Origin: Rhodothermia bacterium
Lineage (GTDB): Bacteria; Bacteroidota; Rhodothermia; Rhodothermales; UBA2364
Direction of reading: 5' to 3'
DNA: 64,000 nucleotides
Assembly: GCA_017303715.1 (NCBI GenBank)
Contig: JAFLBZ010000003.1
Location: forward strand, 148,945 to 212,944
The notes beneath the pieces are model-generated. The model ran no database searches. It saw only the letters and a program-made list of their open reading frames with translations, and had not been told where the DNA came from. The position numbers were made by a program, and so were the translations under genes. Positions within the stretch are counted from its first letter, which is position 1; each line of letters starts with the position of its first letter. Shown one piece after another: positions 16,992 to 27,123 of this stretch.

Positions 16992-19900
16992 ATGCCAACC
17001 CCCATCAGGTTTTTAAACTTTCTATTGTCTGCCCTCGGTATCGGTAGCTTTTTGTTTTTGTGTGTTGCGGCCAGTATGCCGCCCCCTTTAGCAGCCAAAA
17101 ACATGACTCCCGAAAATGGCTGGTATATTCTTACAACTGCCAATGGTAAGGTTCAGTTGATCAAAGCAGCACCTAATTTGCCTGTTCTTGCGTCTGAAAA
17201 TCGCCAAGCGCCCTTACCTGTTTTAGATGCACCTTTAGCAAAAAGGCGCATTTCCCGTTCCGATACCGACACCGTAAAGGTACGTCTGCCAAAAGACTTG
17301 CCCACCCGTGTTGCCCAGCCCATGAATACCGACACCCTGCGCCAGGTTTTAAAGCCGGATAGTACCAGCAAGGTCTTGCCCGACTCCATGCGGACGGCAC
17401 GGGATACCCTGCGATTGGTTCCGCGCTATATCACCTCAAAGTCACGCTTAGGGCTTATGGCCGATCCGAGGTTCCGTCGGAATCGTCCTTTCTCGACGCC
17501 AATACCTACCACATGGAAACATGATGTACAGTTAGACTCTCTTAGCCAGAGTTTCTTCGTTCGCGACGTAGTGGGGAATCAGGAGGTACGATATACCACC
17601 CGTGCGGAATTGGGGACCTTTCTTACCTCTAGGCGGCAAGAACTTATTGAGCAAAACTTCCGGACGTTATCTTCACAACGTACAGAACTGCGTCAATCTC
17701 GCCGGAGCAGTGGTTTCTCGTTAAATTACCAAATTCCGGGCGGACAAAACTCGGCATTCACCACCATCTTCGGAAAGCCCGAAGTGGATTTGCGCGTAAC
17801 AGGACAAGCCGATATTGATGCCGGATTTGAACGCCAAACCACCGATGACCCAAGCCGGATTGCGCCTACCCGAACAGATCCACTTTTTAAGCAAAACCTG
17901 CGACTTGGCGTTCGTGGAACCGTTGGAGATAAACTTAGCATAGACGTAAACTGGGATACCCAAAGACAATTTGAGTATGAAAACCAGTTACGGCTTGTTT
18001 ATACTGGATATGAAGACGAAATTATCAAACGGATCGAAGCAGGGAACGTGACTTTAGACAGCCGTTCATCGCTCATCAATGGTGGGCGCAGTTTGTTTGG
18101 GATACGGACAGACCTAAAATTGGGAGGTATAGACTTGACTGTTGTGGCGAGCCAGCAAAAAGGAAATGGCAGTACCTTGGAGTTGGAAGGTGGCGCAGAG
18201 TCCGAACAAATCAAAATTCGAGCTTTTGACTACGAGGACAACACCCACTACTTCATGGGCTACTATTTCCGTAGCCGATTCGAGTCCACCTTTGCGTCTC
18301 CACCGACCGCCGTTACCACCATTCGAGAAATCAACCGGATTGAAGTTTGGAAGCAAAACATCCAGTTGAACAACCCAAATCAATCGAATTTGCGGCAAGT
18401 GGTGGCTTTTGCCGACTTGGGCGAGCCACGCACCGTTGTGACAGACCCCACAGGTGTACACAATCAATTTCCGGATGGCGAGCCAAATGATCCAGATTAT
18501 TTTTATACCAAGCCTAACTTAGGCAGGCTACGAGACGGCCAAATAGCCGTCAAAGATGTGGTGACGAACAGCAATATCTATCAAGAAGGGCCTTTCCAAT
18601 TGCTTAGGCAAAATGTGGATTACTCCATTGACCAATATCGGGGCTTCATTACGCTTACTTCACGGCTTTCGCCGGATGAAGCCTTGGCCGTTGCTTATGA
18701 ATACACCGATGTGAATGGGGACATCCACACGGTTGGCGACCTCACGAGCAGCAGCAGCAGTTCTTCGGGTGGTGGTCTAACCGATACGCGCTTGGTTTTA
18801 AAGCTCTTACGCCGGCAAAAACCACAGCCTACGGATGTAACATGGCCGCTTACGCTACGGAACATTTACCGCTTGCCCGCCTCCAACCTCCAAGAAGAAA
18901 ACTTCAAACTCCGCATCCAATACGACAAAGCGGGGCAGCGCCCAGACGAAAAAATCCCTGGATTGAGCGTTCCGAATGAGCCTCAATTATTAGAGATGCT
19001 TGGCTTAGACCGTATTTCGCGCAGCAATTACAGCAAGAGCGATACCGAGGTGGATTTTGATACGGGTACCTTAGATGCCCGCAATGGTCGGATTATTTTC
19101 CCATATTTGGAACCTTTCGGACAACGGATACGCGATATTATTGAAGGACGTGCCTATAAAAACACGCAAGCGGGTAATGTTGTGGTCAAAGACTTTGCGT
19201 TCGATACCCTCTATACAGCGCAACCCTCGGTGGCACGTACCTTGAGCCAATACGATATTTACAACATCACGGGATCGGCAAGTGGCGGTGTTCAATCCTC
19301 CTATAACCTTGGGTTTGCATTGGTGGAAGGCTCGGTGCGGGTTTTTGCGAACAACAACGAACTTAATCCAGCCGACTATACGGTCAATTACGAGTTTGGA
19401 AGTATTGAGATTTTAAATCCTGCCTATTTGACACCGGGGAACAAAATCAGGATAACCTACGAACGCCAGCAGTTTACCGCCCTTGAACAGAAAAACTTGT
19501 TTGGGATTCGCGCATCGTACAATTACCAAGACAGACTGTTGTTTGGCGCAACGGCTATGCGGCTGAAAGAAAAGCCCAATACCGACAAATTCCGGATAGG
19601 TCAAGAGCCTATCGCCAACCGCATTTGGGGCTTTGACGGAAGTTACAATGCCAAGCCCCGCTGGTTGACACGTGCCATAGACGCCCTACCCCTCATCCAA
19701 ACCCGTGCAGAAAGCTCTATTGACTTCCGAGCAGAATTTGCCCATTTCTCCCCAGAAAATGCGGCGACCTTGGCCTTTGAACGCAAACAACGTCAACTCC
19801 GAGACTCTGGACGGGACTTTGCTGAAGACGAGAAAAAGGGCGAAATCTCGTACATAGACGACTTTGAAGGCATCCGAAATCCCATCTCCTTGGCCAATGC

Positions 19901-22900
19901 TGGTAATTGGACGTTATCCAGTGCGCCCGATTCTTTGGACAAATTCCGTATTGGACGCTCTACCACGAACGACTCCCTGCTCACCACTTGGCGTGCCAGA
20001 CTTGGATGGGTGAACATTGGTTATGAGTTATACTCAAGTTCAAGTACGGGTATTCCAGCGTCTTACGCAGAGTTGCCACAAATGTATCCCGTACTCATTC
20101 AGGACATTTTGCCGAACTATGACATAGAAGGATTATCGAAACGCGACCAGTCTGTAACCACGCTAAACCTGTTTTTTGATCCGACCGATCGTGGGCCATA
20201 CAATTATACGACTAATTTTGACCGATTCATTTCCGTGAGCGAACGGAAAAAGCTTTGGGGTGGTCTGGTACGAAGGCTTCCAGAAGCACAAACGGACTTT
20301 ACCACACAGAATATTGAGTTTATTGAATTTATCTTCTCGCCCTATACCGATAAGGCCGGGCCAGATGCAAAAATGGTAATCAATCTTGGTTCCATTTCTG
20401 AAGATATTATACCCAATTCACGCCTCAATACAGAAGATGGCCTCTCGACCAAAGAGGTGAAGGCAGGTAATGAAATCACCGACAACTGGGGACGAATTTC
20501 CGGCGGGACGTTGAACAATATTCTGGGCATCGAAGACACTGCCGACCGACGTACAGAAGACTTGGGATTGGACGGACTTTCCTCTTATGATGACGCCACC
20601 AACGGCCCCCTCAAGGATAAGTTCAGCAACCTTTATAAAGACGCCCAAAGCCGGGTTTATACCGAGCAAACCTTCTTTAAGCGTTTTCTGGATGCGGTTA
20701 ACCCTGCCAATAGCACCTCCAGCTATCGCAATACCGAACAATACCAACGCCTCTGGCAATCGGCCCTTGCAGACCCCTCTGCCGATGACTTTAAGGACTT
20801 CCGCGATGAAGCGTTGTGGAAGGACAATGACCCCGACAAGCTAAGTCGTTTTAACCACCACTTTTCTGGATCAGAACTAAACTCACCACAAGGCCAGCGT
20901 GACATCTGGACAAAATCGCTTGGTTCCAGTATAATCCCAGACTCCGAGGATTTGAACCAAAACAACAACCTAAACTTAGACAACAACTATTACCAATACG
21001 AAATCCCGCTCAACAAGGACGTATTGGAGCGCTTGGCGAGTCCTGAAGAAACCAACGACTATATTGTCACCAAAACCGCCGAAGCCAAAGAGGGCGGCTC
21101 TCCGTGGTACAAAGTGAGTATCCCAATCAGAGATTTTATGTCGAAAGTGGGCAATATCAATGGTTTTAACCTGATTCAGGCTATTCGGATTTGGTTGACG
21201 GGCTTTGAAGACAAGGGACAAGTACGGTTTTACACCTTCGAGTTGGTCGGTTCGCAATGGCGGGAATCGAAATTGGTTGGTAACGAGACGGTGCGCAAAG
21301 AAACACCCTTGATAATCTCCAGCCTCAACAGCGAAGAAGATGCGGCCCGGTATGCAACGCCAACCACGGCGATCGTCCAAGAAATCCGGAACTTCCAGAG
21401 CGGTTCCGCTTCCGTCCGAGCCGGAAGAGAACAAGCAATGGCCCTGAATGTGACCAACCTCCAAGCGGGTGACCAACGAGCGGTTTATAAGACGTTTACA
21501 GAAGGATTAGACCTCCTGAAATACCGCAACCTTCGGATGTTTACACACATCGAAGGACGGGACGCAAGTGGACGCCCGCTGCGCAAGGAAGACCAAAACT
21601 ATGACGGTCTGCGCATGTTCATCCGCCTTGGCTCGGATGAAAATAAGAATTACTATGAATACGAACTTCCCGTTACGCCTTATGAATTGGGCATAGGAGA
21701 AGTCGCAGACCCCGACAAACTTTGGCAAACCTATCAGAAAGTGGGCGATAAAACCATTGATCTGAACTCCATGCACGTACAAATCCCGGATTTGATCTCG
21801 CTCAAATCATTCCGTGATCAGTTATTGGCGGAGGCACGCATCAAGGAAGGCCAAATTGTTTGGAGTGATACCACCTATTTGCAGTTAATAGACAATCAGG
21901 AACAAGAAACGGGTTGGAGCGGCGCCAAACAAGCGTACTTGAAAGACATAAAAGCACGATTGGCCATCAAAGGGAATCCAACCTTATCCCGCCTTACCTC
22001 TATTGTGATTGGAGTGCGAAATGTTCGGGAACCCATCAATGAAATAGGTTCGCTCCCGAATGGAAGGTCTAAACAATTCCAAAGTGTTACCTTATGGGCG
22101 AATGAGCTCCGTGTAACCGAATACGATGCCTTGAGTGGGAACGCTGGTGTGGCCACGGCAAACATTCGCTTAGCGGACTTTGCGACCGTCAGCGCAAATG
22201 CCAATTACCGCGACGAGGGGTTTGGCTCGTTGGATAGCCAACTGGGGAACCGTTCAGGCCAAGCACAACGAGACTGGGGCATTACGACCAATGTGAACCT
22301 GCATAAACTTTTACCAGAGCGGTTCGGATGGAATATCCCCTTTAACTACTCCATCAAGTCGAATGTGGCTACGCCAAGATTTTTACCGGATCAGGGGGAC
22401 TTACCGCTGAAGGAAAAAATTGCGTCTATCGAGGAAAACACCACGTTGGATGCACGGGAAAAGCAAGACCAAAAAGCGGCGCTCCTCGCACAAGCCGAAA
22501 CGGTGAGCTTTAGCCAATCGCTCTCCGTACCCATTACAAAGTCAAATTCGCAATCACCCATCGTCCGATACCTGCTCGACCCGCTGTCGTTGTCCTACCG
22601 CTGGTCAGATGGGAACAGCCGAAATCCACAAACCCGTGCAGACGAGAACTGGCAATGGGGTGCAGCAACATCGTATAGCCTGAATTTGCAGCGGCTCAAA
22701 ACTGTAAGACCGTTCCGATTTATCCCCAAAGATTTACCGATCTTGGGTGGACTGAATGGGCTGCGTTTGGCCTATTTGCCCCAGAACATCAAAGCCGCTG
22801 CTTCTACCGATCGTAGCTTTAGGAGTAGCCAACAACGTCCACGTACCGACCAACAAACGACGAAACCGGATGAATTGGCCTACCCTTTCCGAGAAACCCA

Positions 22901-25181
22901 TGACTTTGGCATTCGCCGGACGTTCGACGTGACCTATAACCCACTCAGTTTTCTTTCTTTATCGTATCGAAACGAAACCAGTCAAACCTTCTTAAGTGGG
23001 CTGGACTCGCTTTTCTACGTAAAACACAAAAGCACACGAGACGAACAACTCTTTGTAAACAACCGTGCAAATGCGGAACTCGCGGTCAAAAATGATCCAG
23101 ACAATTTGTATTTGTATGAGCGGATAGATCCGCGTTCCACGCAAGACGTTGTTCGTCAGTTATTTACCCGCAAGGCCGATATACGGGCAGACCGCCACGG
23201 CCAAGACTTTAGCGCCTCCTTTGATCCTAAGTTGGATCGGGTGAAATGGTTAGACTGGATGAACATCCAACCCATAACCTATAATGCTCGTTTTGATTGG
23301 GACAATGGCAATAAGACGGCAACTGACGTGGTGGGTGCAGGCGTGAGCAATACGGCAAGTTGGAAAGGCGGCGCCAATTTCCGGCTTAAAAACCTTTACG
23401 ACAAGGTTCCGCTTTATAAAAAAGCAAAACAGGCAGACCAGCAAGACCGCACCCGCAGACAACAACAAGCCCGCGAACGACGTGAAACCCGCGAAATCGA
23501 AGGTCGCAAAGAACGGGCACGCCGAGAAGCCGCCGCAAGAGAACGCGAAGCAGCAAAGCAAGCCGCCAAAGAAGCAAAAAACAAACCCGCACCCACGCCT
23601 TCCTCCGAGGCAGCCGTACCTTCTAATAAACCCGCTGGTGAACAAACCAAGCCCGATGAAACCCAAAAAGACCAACTAAAACCTGAATCAAACACAAAAC
23701 CCGTCGTAGAAAAAGCGCCTCGTGACACCACGAAGACCAAAAAAAACTTCAACCTACCGCTTCCGAACCCAAAACGGATTGCCCGATATGCGTTCTTGAA
23801 GGTTTTCTCTATTTCGGACTTGTCGTTCAGTTATTCCCGCAACACTGGAGCACAAAGCGGTAATCTACAAACCGGATATTACCTCTTTGGCGAAAATGTA
23901 ACCCCTTGGAATTACCGCTTTGGTCTCACGTCTTTGCTCCCTGCCGATACGCTGACCCGTGTGAACAATACACGTTTACAAATCAGCGACCAGATTAGGA
24001 ACAGCACGCAGTATGGCTTACGCGGCTCCATAGAGTTATCGCAAGACCTTCGGGTGGATTTGACGAGCGATGTCAACTTCGAGGATGCCAATCGGATTGC
24101 CTATAAAATTCAGGACGATTCCCCCAGACTACTGCAAGACACGAATTTGAGCGGAAAAGCACGCGCCTCGGTTTGGGCCATTGGTGCAAGTTATAACGCA
24201 ATGGTACAGGATCAGTTTGGTAAGTTTAAGGCACTCCAAAAAGCTTTCCCGGGCGAAACACAGTTTGCAGTGACCGACGGCGCTGCGGGTGTTTTGACCA
24301 ATCAATCCGTCAGCGAGAGTTTTAGAAAAGGCTTTCTAACCGCACTTGGTAGCCGAACCTTTGACAAAAAGGGATATTTACCCATTCCTTTACCCAATTG
24401 GAACATCAGCTATAACGGCCTTCAAAGGCTGCCTTTCCTAACAAAATTGGTGCAAAGTGCTACACTACGGCATGGGTACTCCACCAGCTACGACATGGAT
24501 TACCGCAATAACCCACGTGAGGGCAAAGAAGAAGAAATTACCTTTACGGGTGTTAATCCGAACGGGCAAGACATTACTTATGCCATCAACTACGCACTAC
24601 CGGGAGAAGAAGTGAGTGGTGTGCGAATTAACGAGCGCTTTAGCCCATTAATTGAGATGGATTTGCGGTTTAAGAATGGCATCCAAGCCACGACCAAGTG
24701 GTCTAAATCCAATGCCTACACCTTTGGAACGACCAACTACGACCTCTCGAAGATCGAAACCAACGAATTTGAGTTCAGAACCAGCTATTCTAAAACGGGG
24801 ATGACTCTTCCTTTCAAACTTCCCTTCATGAAGACCAATCGTTTGAACAATACCATCCGGTTCAGTTTCTCGATTGGCCTACGCGAAAACAAGGAAAGTT
24901 CCTTCCCCCTCAAGAAAAGTTTGGAACAAGCCTTACGTGCAGACTACGAAGCGACCGCACGGGGTGGAAGCCTCAACTGGGAAGGTTTTGCGTTTGAGCC
25001 GACCATCTCGCGCTCACAACGCACCATAGATGCCGAGCCACGCTTGTCGTATCAGTTCTCGGCACGGGTCACCGCAGATGCCTTCCTTACCTATTCCAAC
25101 CGAACAGGTAAAGACCGAACAGAGCCAAACCTGAGTACTTTGAAAGGTGGTTTTAACTTCCGCGTGAGTATTTCCAACTAA
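16992..25181 (+). CDS. sprA: Type IX secretion outer-membrane translocon SprA/Sov
   Basis: SprA is the giant 36-strand outer-membrane barrel through which type IX secretion substrates leave the cell. This product is 2,729 residues from the ATG at 16992 (an upstream in-frame codon would add 12), somewhat longer than the ~2,400-2,500 residues known for F. johnsoniae SprA and P. gingivalis Sov. It has an N-terminal signal segment (MPTPIRFLNFLLSALGIGSFLFLC). It contains repeated family blocks such as SGFSLNYQIPGGQNSAF, LGVRGTVGDKLSIDVNWDTQ, FGIRTDLKLGG and IRITYERQQF, and C-terminal aromatic barrel strands. Two low-complexity segments stand out. One is a Ser/Gly run near residue 585. The other is a ~110-residue Arg/Lys/Glu/Gln/Ala- then Pro/Lys-rich insert (about 2143-2251), probably a loop. 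It is followed by a barrel protein gene and lipB. Confidence 0.95.
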   Translation: MPTPIRFLNFLLSALGIGSFLFLCVAASMPPPLAAKNMTPENGWYILTTANGKVQLIKAAPNLPVLASENRQAPLPVLDAPLAKRRISRSDTDTVKVRLPKDLPTRVAQPMNTDTLRQVLKPDSTSKVLPDSMRTARDTLRLVPRYITSKSRLGLMADPRFRRNRPFSTPIPTTWKHDVQLDSLSQSFFVRDVVGNQEVRYTTRAELGTFLTSRRQELIEQNFRTLSSQRTELRQSRRSSGFSLNYQIPGGQNSAFTTIFGKPEVDLRVTGQADIDAGFERQTTDDPSRIAPTRTDPLFKQNLRLGVRGTVGDKLSIDVNWDTQRQFEYENQLRLVYTGYEDEIIKRIEAGNVTLDSRSSLINGGRSLFGIRTDLKLGGIDLTVVASQQKGNGSTLELEGGAESEQIKIRAFDYEDNTHYFMGYYFRSRFESTFASPPTAVTTIREINRIEVWKQNIQLNNPNQSNLRQVVAFADLGEPRTVVTDPTGVHNQFPDGEPNDPDYFYTKPNLGRLRDGQIAVKDVVTNSNIYQEGPFQLLRQNVDYSIDQYRGFITLTSRLSPDEALAVAYEYTDVNGDIHTVGDLTSSSSSSSGGGLTDTRLVLKLLRRQKPQPTDVTWPLTLRNIYRLPASNLQEENFKLRIQYDKAGQRPDEKIPGLSVPNEPQLLEMLGLDRISRSNYSKSDTEVDFDTGTLDARNGRIIFPYLEPFGQRIRDIIEGRAYKNTQAGNVVVKDFAFDTLYTAQPSVARTLSQYDIYNITGSASGGVQSSYNLGFALVEGSVRVFANNNELNPADYTVNYEFGSIEILNPAYLTPGNKIRITYERQQFTALEQKNLFGIRASYNYQDRLLFGATAMRLKEKPNTDKFRIGQEPIANRIWGFDGSYNAKPRWLTRAIDALPLIQTRAESSIDFRAEFAHFSPENAATLAFERKQRQLRDSGRDFAEDEKKGEISYIDDFEGIRNPISLANAGNWTLSSAPDSLDKFRIGRSTTNDSLLTTWRARLGWVNIGYELYSSSSTGIPASYAELPQMYPVLIQDILPNYDIEGLSKRDQSVTTLNLFFDPTDRGPYNYTTNFDRFISVSERKKLWGGLVRRLPEAQTDFTTQNIEFIEFIFSPYTDKAGPDAKMVINLGSISEDIIPNSRLNTEDGLSTKEVKAGNEITDNWGRISGGTLNNILGIEDTADRRTEDLGLDGLSSYDDATNGPLKDKFSNLYKDAQSRVYTEQTFFKRFLDAVNPANSTSSYRNTEQYQRLWQSALADPSADDFKDFRDEALWKDNDPDKLSRFNHHFSGSELNSPQGQRDIWTKSLGSSIIPDSEDLNQNNNLNLDNNYYQYEIPLNKDVLERLASPEETNDYIVTKTAEAKEGGSPWYKVSIPIRDFMSKVGNINGFNLIQAIRIWLTGFEDKGQVRFYTFELVGSQWRESKLVGNETVRKETPLIISSLNSEEDAARYATPTTAIVQEIRNFQSGSASVRAGREQAMALNVTNLQAGDQRAVYKTFTEGLDLLKYRNLRMFTHIEGRDASGRPLRKEDQNYDGLRMFIRLGSDENKNYYEYELPVTPYELGIGEVADPDKLWQTYQKVGDKTIDLNSMHVQIPDLISLKSFRDQLLAEARIKEGQIVWSDTTYLQLIDNQEQETGWSGAKQAYLKDIKARLAIKGNPTLSRLTSIVIGVRNVREPINEIGSLPNGRSKQFQSVTLWANELRVTEYDALSGNAGVATANIRLADFATVSANANYRDEGFGSLDSQLGNRSGQAQRDWGITTNVNLHKLLPERFGWNIPFNYSIKSNVATPRFLPDQGDLPLKEKIASIEENTTLDAREKQDQKAALLAQAETVSFSQSLSVPITKSNSQSPIVRYLLDPLSLSYRWSDGNSRNPQTRADENWQWGAATSYSLNLQRLKTVRPFRFIPKDLPILGGLNGLRLAYLPQNIKAAASTDRSFRSSQQRPRTDQQTTKPDELAYPFRETHDFGIRRTFDVTYNPLSFLSLSYRNETSQTFLSGLDSLFYVKHKSTRDEQLFVNNRANAELAVKNDPDNLYLYERIDPRSTQDVVRQLFTRKADIRADRHGQDFSASFDPKLDRVKWLDWMNIQPITYNARFDWDNGNKTATDVVGAGVSNTASWKGGANFRLKNLYDKVPLYKKAKQADQQDRTRRQQQARERRETREIEGRKERARREAAAREREAAKQAAKEAKNKPAPTPSSEAAVPSNKPAGEQTKPDETQKDQLKPESNTKPVVEKAPRDTTKTKKNFNLPLPNPKRIARYAFLKVFSISDLSFSYSRNTGAQSGNLQTGYYLFGENVTPWNYRFGLTSLLPADTLTRVNNTRLQISDQIRNSTQYGLRGSIELSQDLRVDLTSDVNFEDANRIAYKIQDDSPRLLQDTNLSGKARASVWAIGASYNAMVQDQFGKFKALQKAFPGETQFAVTDGAAGVLTNQSVSESFRKGFLTALGSRTFDKKGYLPIPLPNWNISYNGLQRLPFLTKLVQSATLRHGYSTSYDMDYRNNPREGKEEEITFTGVNPNGQDITYAINYALPGEEVSGVRINERFSPLIEMDLRFKNGIQATTKWSKSNAYTFGTTNYDLSKIETNEFEFRTSYSKTGMTLPFKLPFMKTNRLNNTIRFSFSIGLRENKESSFPLKKSLEQALRADYEATARGGSLNWEGFAFEPTISRSQRTIDAEPRLSYQFSARVTADAFLTYSNRTGKDRTEPNLSTLKGGFNFRVSISN

Positions 25182-25330
25182 CCTTAGCGCTGATCTTGTT
25201 TTGGTTAACAAAAAAAAAGAGGCAATACGTAGCCTTCTCCGGAATAATTCGCGCTGGCGTAACGTATTTATTGTGCATAAAACCGTACATTGGACGTAAC
25301 GATGAACATCCTTCTTAGAATGGAAGCACC

Positions 25331-25909
25331 ATGAAAAAAGTAAGCCTACTTCTGCTGGCCTTTGCCCCAATTTGCCTTTTGGCACAGCACTCGGTTGTAA
25401 GCAAAGGCACATGGGAAGTTGGGGGGCAGATACGCTATGCACGTAGTAGCTTTAACCCCACAAATGACCCTACTGTCCAAGACTTCACATCCGATGTAAG
25501 GGTTTTCAACCTTTATCCAGATGTACAGTATTTTGTGTTAGAAGGGCTTGGCATAGGCTTCCAAATGGCTTATGGAACCGTAAAAGACCTAAAACGAACC
25601 GATCAACCCCGAAGCCATTCCTATGCCGTTGGGCCAAAAGTGGCGTATTACCGCAAAATAACACCTGCAATTTATCCCTTTATTGCAGCACGTTACAAAG
25701 TGGAACGTAGCCAAACAGGAGCCTTTAAACAAGAAGGGCATGGTTATGGTGGTTCTATTGGATTGCTTTGGATGGCAAACTCACATGTAGGGCTTATATT
25801 AGACGCTTTTTCGGACAAGGCATTTTCGCCTAATACCAACAATCCAACCTACCACTCAACCTATAAGGAAAAAGGGCTTAGACTCGGTTTATCTGTATTT
25901 TTCCATTGA
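25331..25909 (+). CDS. Small outer-membrane beta-barrel protein
   Basis: A 192-residue exported protein has a signal peptide ([19 protein letters not shown]) and alternating amphipathic strands: [53 protein letters not shown] and the terminal [10 protein letters not shown]. The terminal aromatic residues suit BAM-dependent assembly. This is an eight-strand-sized barrel of the OmpW/porin-like superfamily with unknown role. Its stop overlaps the lipB start (TGATG), and it lies 149 bases after sprA. Confidence 0.82.
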   Translation: MKKVSLLLLAFAPICLLAQHSVVSKGTWEVGGQIRYARSSFNPTNDPTVQDFTSDVRVFNLYPDVQYFVLEGLGIGFQMAYGTVKDLKRTDQPRSHSYAVGPKVAYYRKITPAIYPFIAARYKVERSQTGAFKQEGHGYGGSIGLLWMANSHVGLILDAFSDKAFSPNTNNPTYHSTYKEKGLRLGLSVFFH

Positions 25910-26709
25910 TGTCTCCCATGCTTCATCCACTTTTACAAGAACCGGTACCACAACGCCGTGTGGTTATTTGTCATCTCGGTCGTGTTTCCTACGACGAGGC
26001 TTGGCGTCTTCAGCAAAACCTGCAATCCAAGCTCATTTGGGCCAAGCGACACGATCCTGCCATAACACTCCCCCATGTGATGTTGTTTGTAGAACATCCA
26101 CATGTTTATACCTTGGGTAAAAATGGCCAAGCCAAGAACCTTTTGCTCTCCGAAGAACAACTTGCGGCAATCGAGGCCACTTTTTTCCACATAGATCGTG
26201 GTGGAGACATTACGTATCATGGCCCCGGACAGTTGGTTGGGTATCCTATTCTAGACCTTGATCGGTTTTTTACAGACCTTGGGAAGTATTTGCGATTGCT
26301 CGAAGAAGCCATTATCCAGACTTGTGCGGATTATGGTATTCAAGGGCGGCGCGTCGCTGGACGAACGGGCGTTTGGGTGGGGCCTGATGACCAAGGCGCG
26401 GAACGCAAAATCTGTGCAATGGGCATTCGGTGTAGTCGCTGGGTCTCAATGCATGGTTTTGCCTTTAATCTCAATACGAACCTCGATTATTTTTCGTACA
26501 TTGTACCCTGTGGCATTGGTGATCGTGGCGTAACTTCTGTTGCAAAGGAATTAGGGTCTTTTGCACAAGAAGAAGACCTCCGAACCCAATTTGCTGCCCA
26601 TTTTTCGACACAATTCGAGGCAGAAACCGAAATCCTCGCCTCGGAGGAGGCCGAGCAATTCCTCTCGGCGTTTTTGGCATTTGAACCACAAATAGCATCC
26701 TTCACTTAA
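25909..26709 (+). CDS. lipB: Octanoyl-[ACP]:protein N-octanoyltransferase LipB
   Basis: LipB moves octanoate from acyl carrier protein to the lipoyl domains of 2-oxoacid dehydrogenases, the first step of lipoate synthesis. The 266-residue protein shows the hallmark [12 protein letters not shown] (97-108), the conserved Lys167 in [10 protein letters not shown] and the nucleophile Cys201 in [12 protein letters not shown]. The ATG at 25909 shares one base with the upstream stop (TGATG), implying coupled translation; a second in-frame ATG lies at 25918. A short unknown gene follows 16 bases later. Confidence 0.96.
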   Translation: MSPMLHPLLQEPVPQRRVVICHLGRVSYDEAWRLQQNLQSKLIWAKRHDPAITLPHVMLFVEHPHVYTLGKNGQAKNLLLSEEQLAAIEATFFHIDRGGDITYHGPGQLVGYPILDLDRFFTDLGKYLRLLEEAIIQTCADYGIQGRRVAGRTGVWVGPDDQGAERKICAMGIRCSRWVSMHGFAFNLNTNLDYFSYIVPCGIGDRGVTSVAKELGSFAQEEDLRTQFAAHFSTQFEAETEILASEEAEQFLSAFLAFEPQIASFT

Positions 26710-26725
26710 AAAAACAAGAATTACA

Positions 26726-27067
26726 ATGGCATTCGATCTTAAAGCCTTCACCTTAGAACTGATGGCAGAGTCCGTTTTCTATGATGACGAGTATGGCCTC
26801 TTTTCAAACGTGATCTTAATTGACAAAGCAAACAACCGTGAAGCCTACTACGCCTACTACGATCCAGAAAAAGATGATTTTGTGATCGAAGTGGCCAATG
26901 CGTGGGAAGAATTGGCCGAAGAAGAGTACCAAATTGCAAGCGCTGGCGAAGAACATAGCCGCTACGAATCTGTGGAAGAACTTTCCGCAAAACTGCTCGA
27001 AATGGCCGAAGCCGGCGATTTGGAACCTAAAGTGATGATCATCTTCGAAGATGATGAAGAAGCCTAA
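26726..27067 (+). CDS. Small acidic protein of unknown function
   Basis: I do not recognise this 113-residue protein. It is strongly acidic (ends MIIFEDDEEA) and aromatic (EAYYAYYDPEKDDF), with a helical second half (VEELSAKLLEMAEAG). There is no signal peptide, cysteine or metal motif, so it is probably cytosolic. It is co-oriented with lipB 16 bases upstream and is closed by a strong terminator. Confidence 0.75.
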   Translation: MAFDLKAFTLELMAESVFYDDEYGLFSNVILIDKANNREAYYAYYDPEKDDFVIEVANAWEELAEEEYQIASAGEEHSRYESVEELSAKLLEMAEAGDLEPKVMIIFEDDEEA

Positions 27068-27094
27068 GGTTCCACGTACATTCTATGCATTCGT

Positions 27095-27123
27095 GGAGGC
27101 TTTTAACGAGCCTCCTTTTTTGT
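27095..27123 (+). terminator. Intrinsic terminator of the lipB unit
   Basis: GGAGGCT (27095-27101) pairs with AGCCTCC (27109-27115) and is followed by TTTTTTG. It ends the sprA-side operon just before the convergent trpE stop. Confidence 0.88.
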
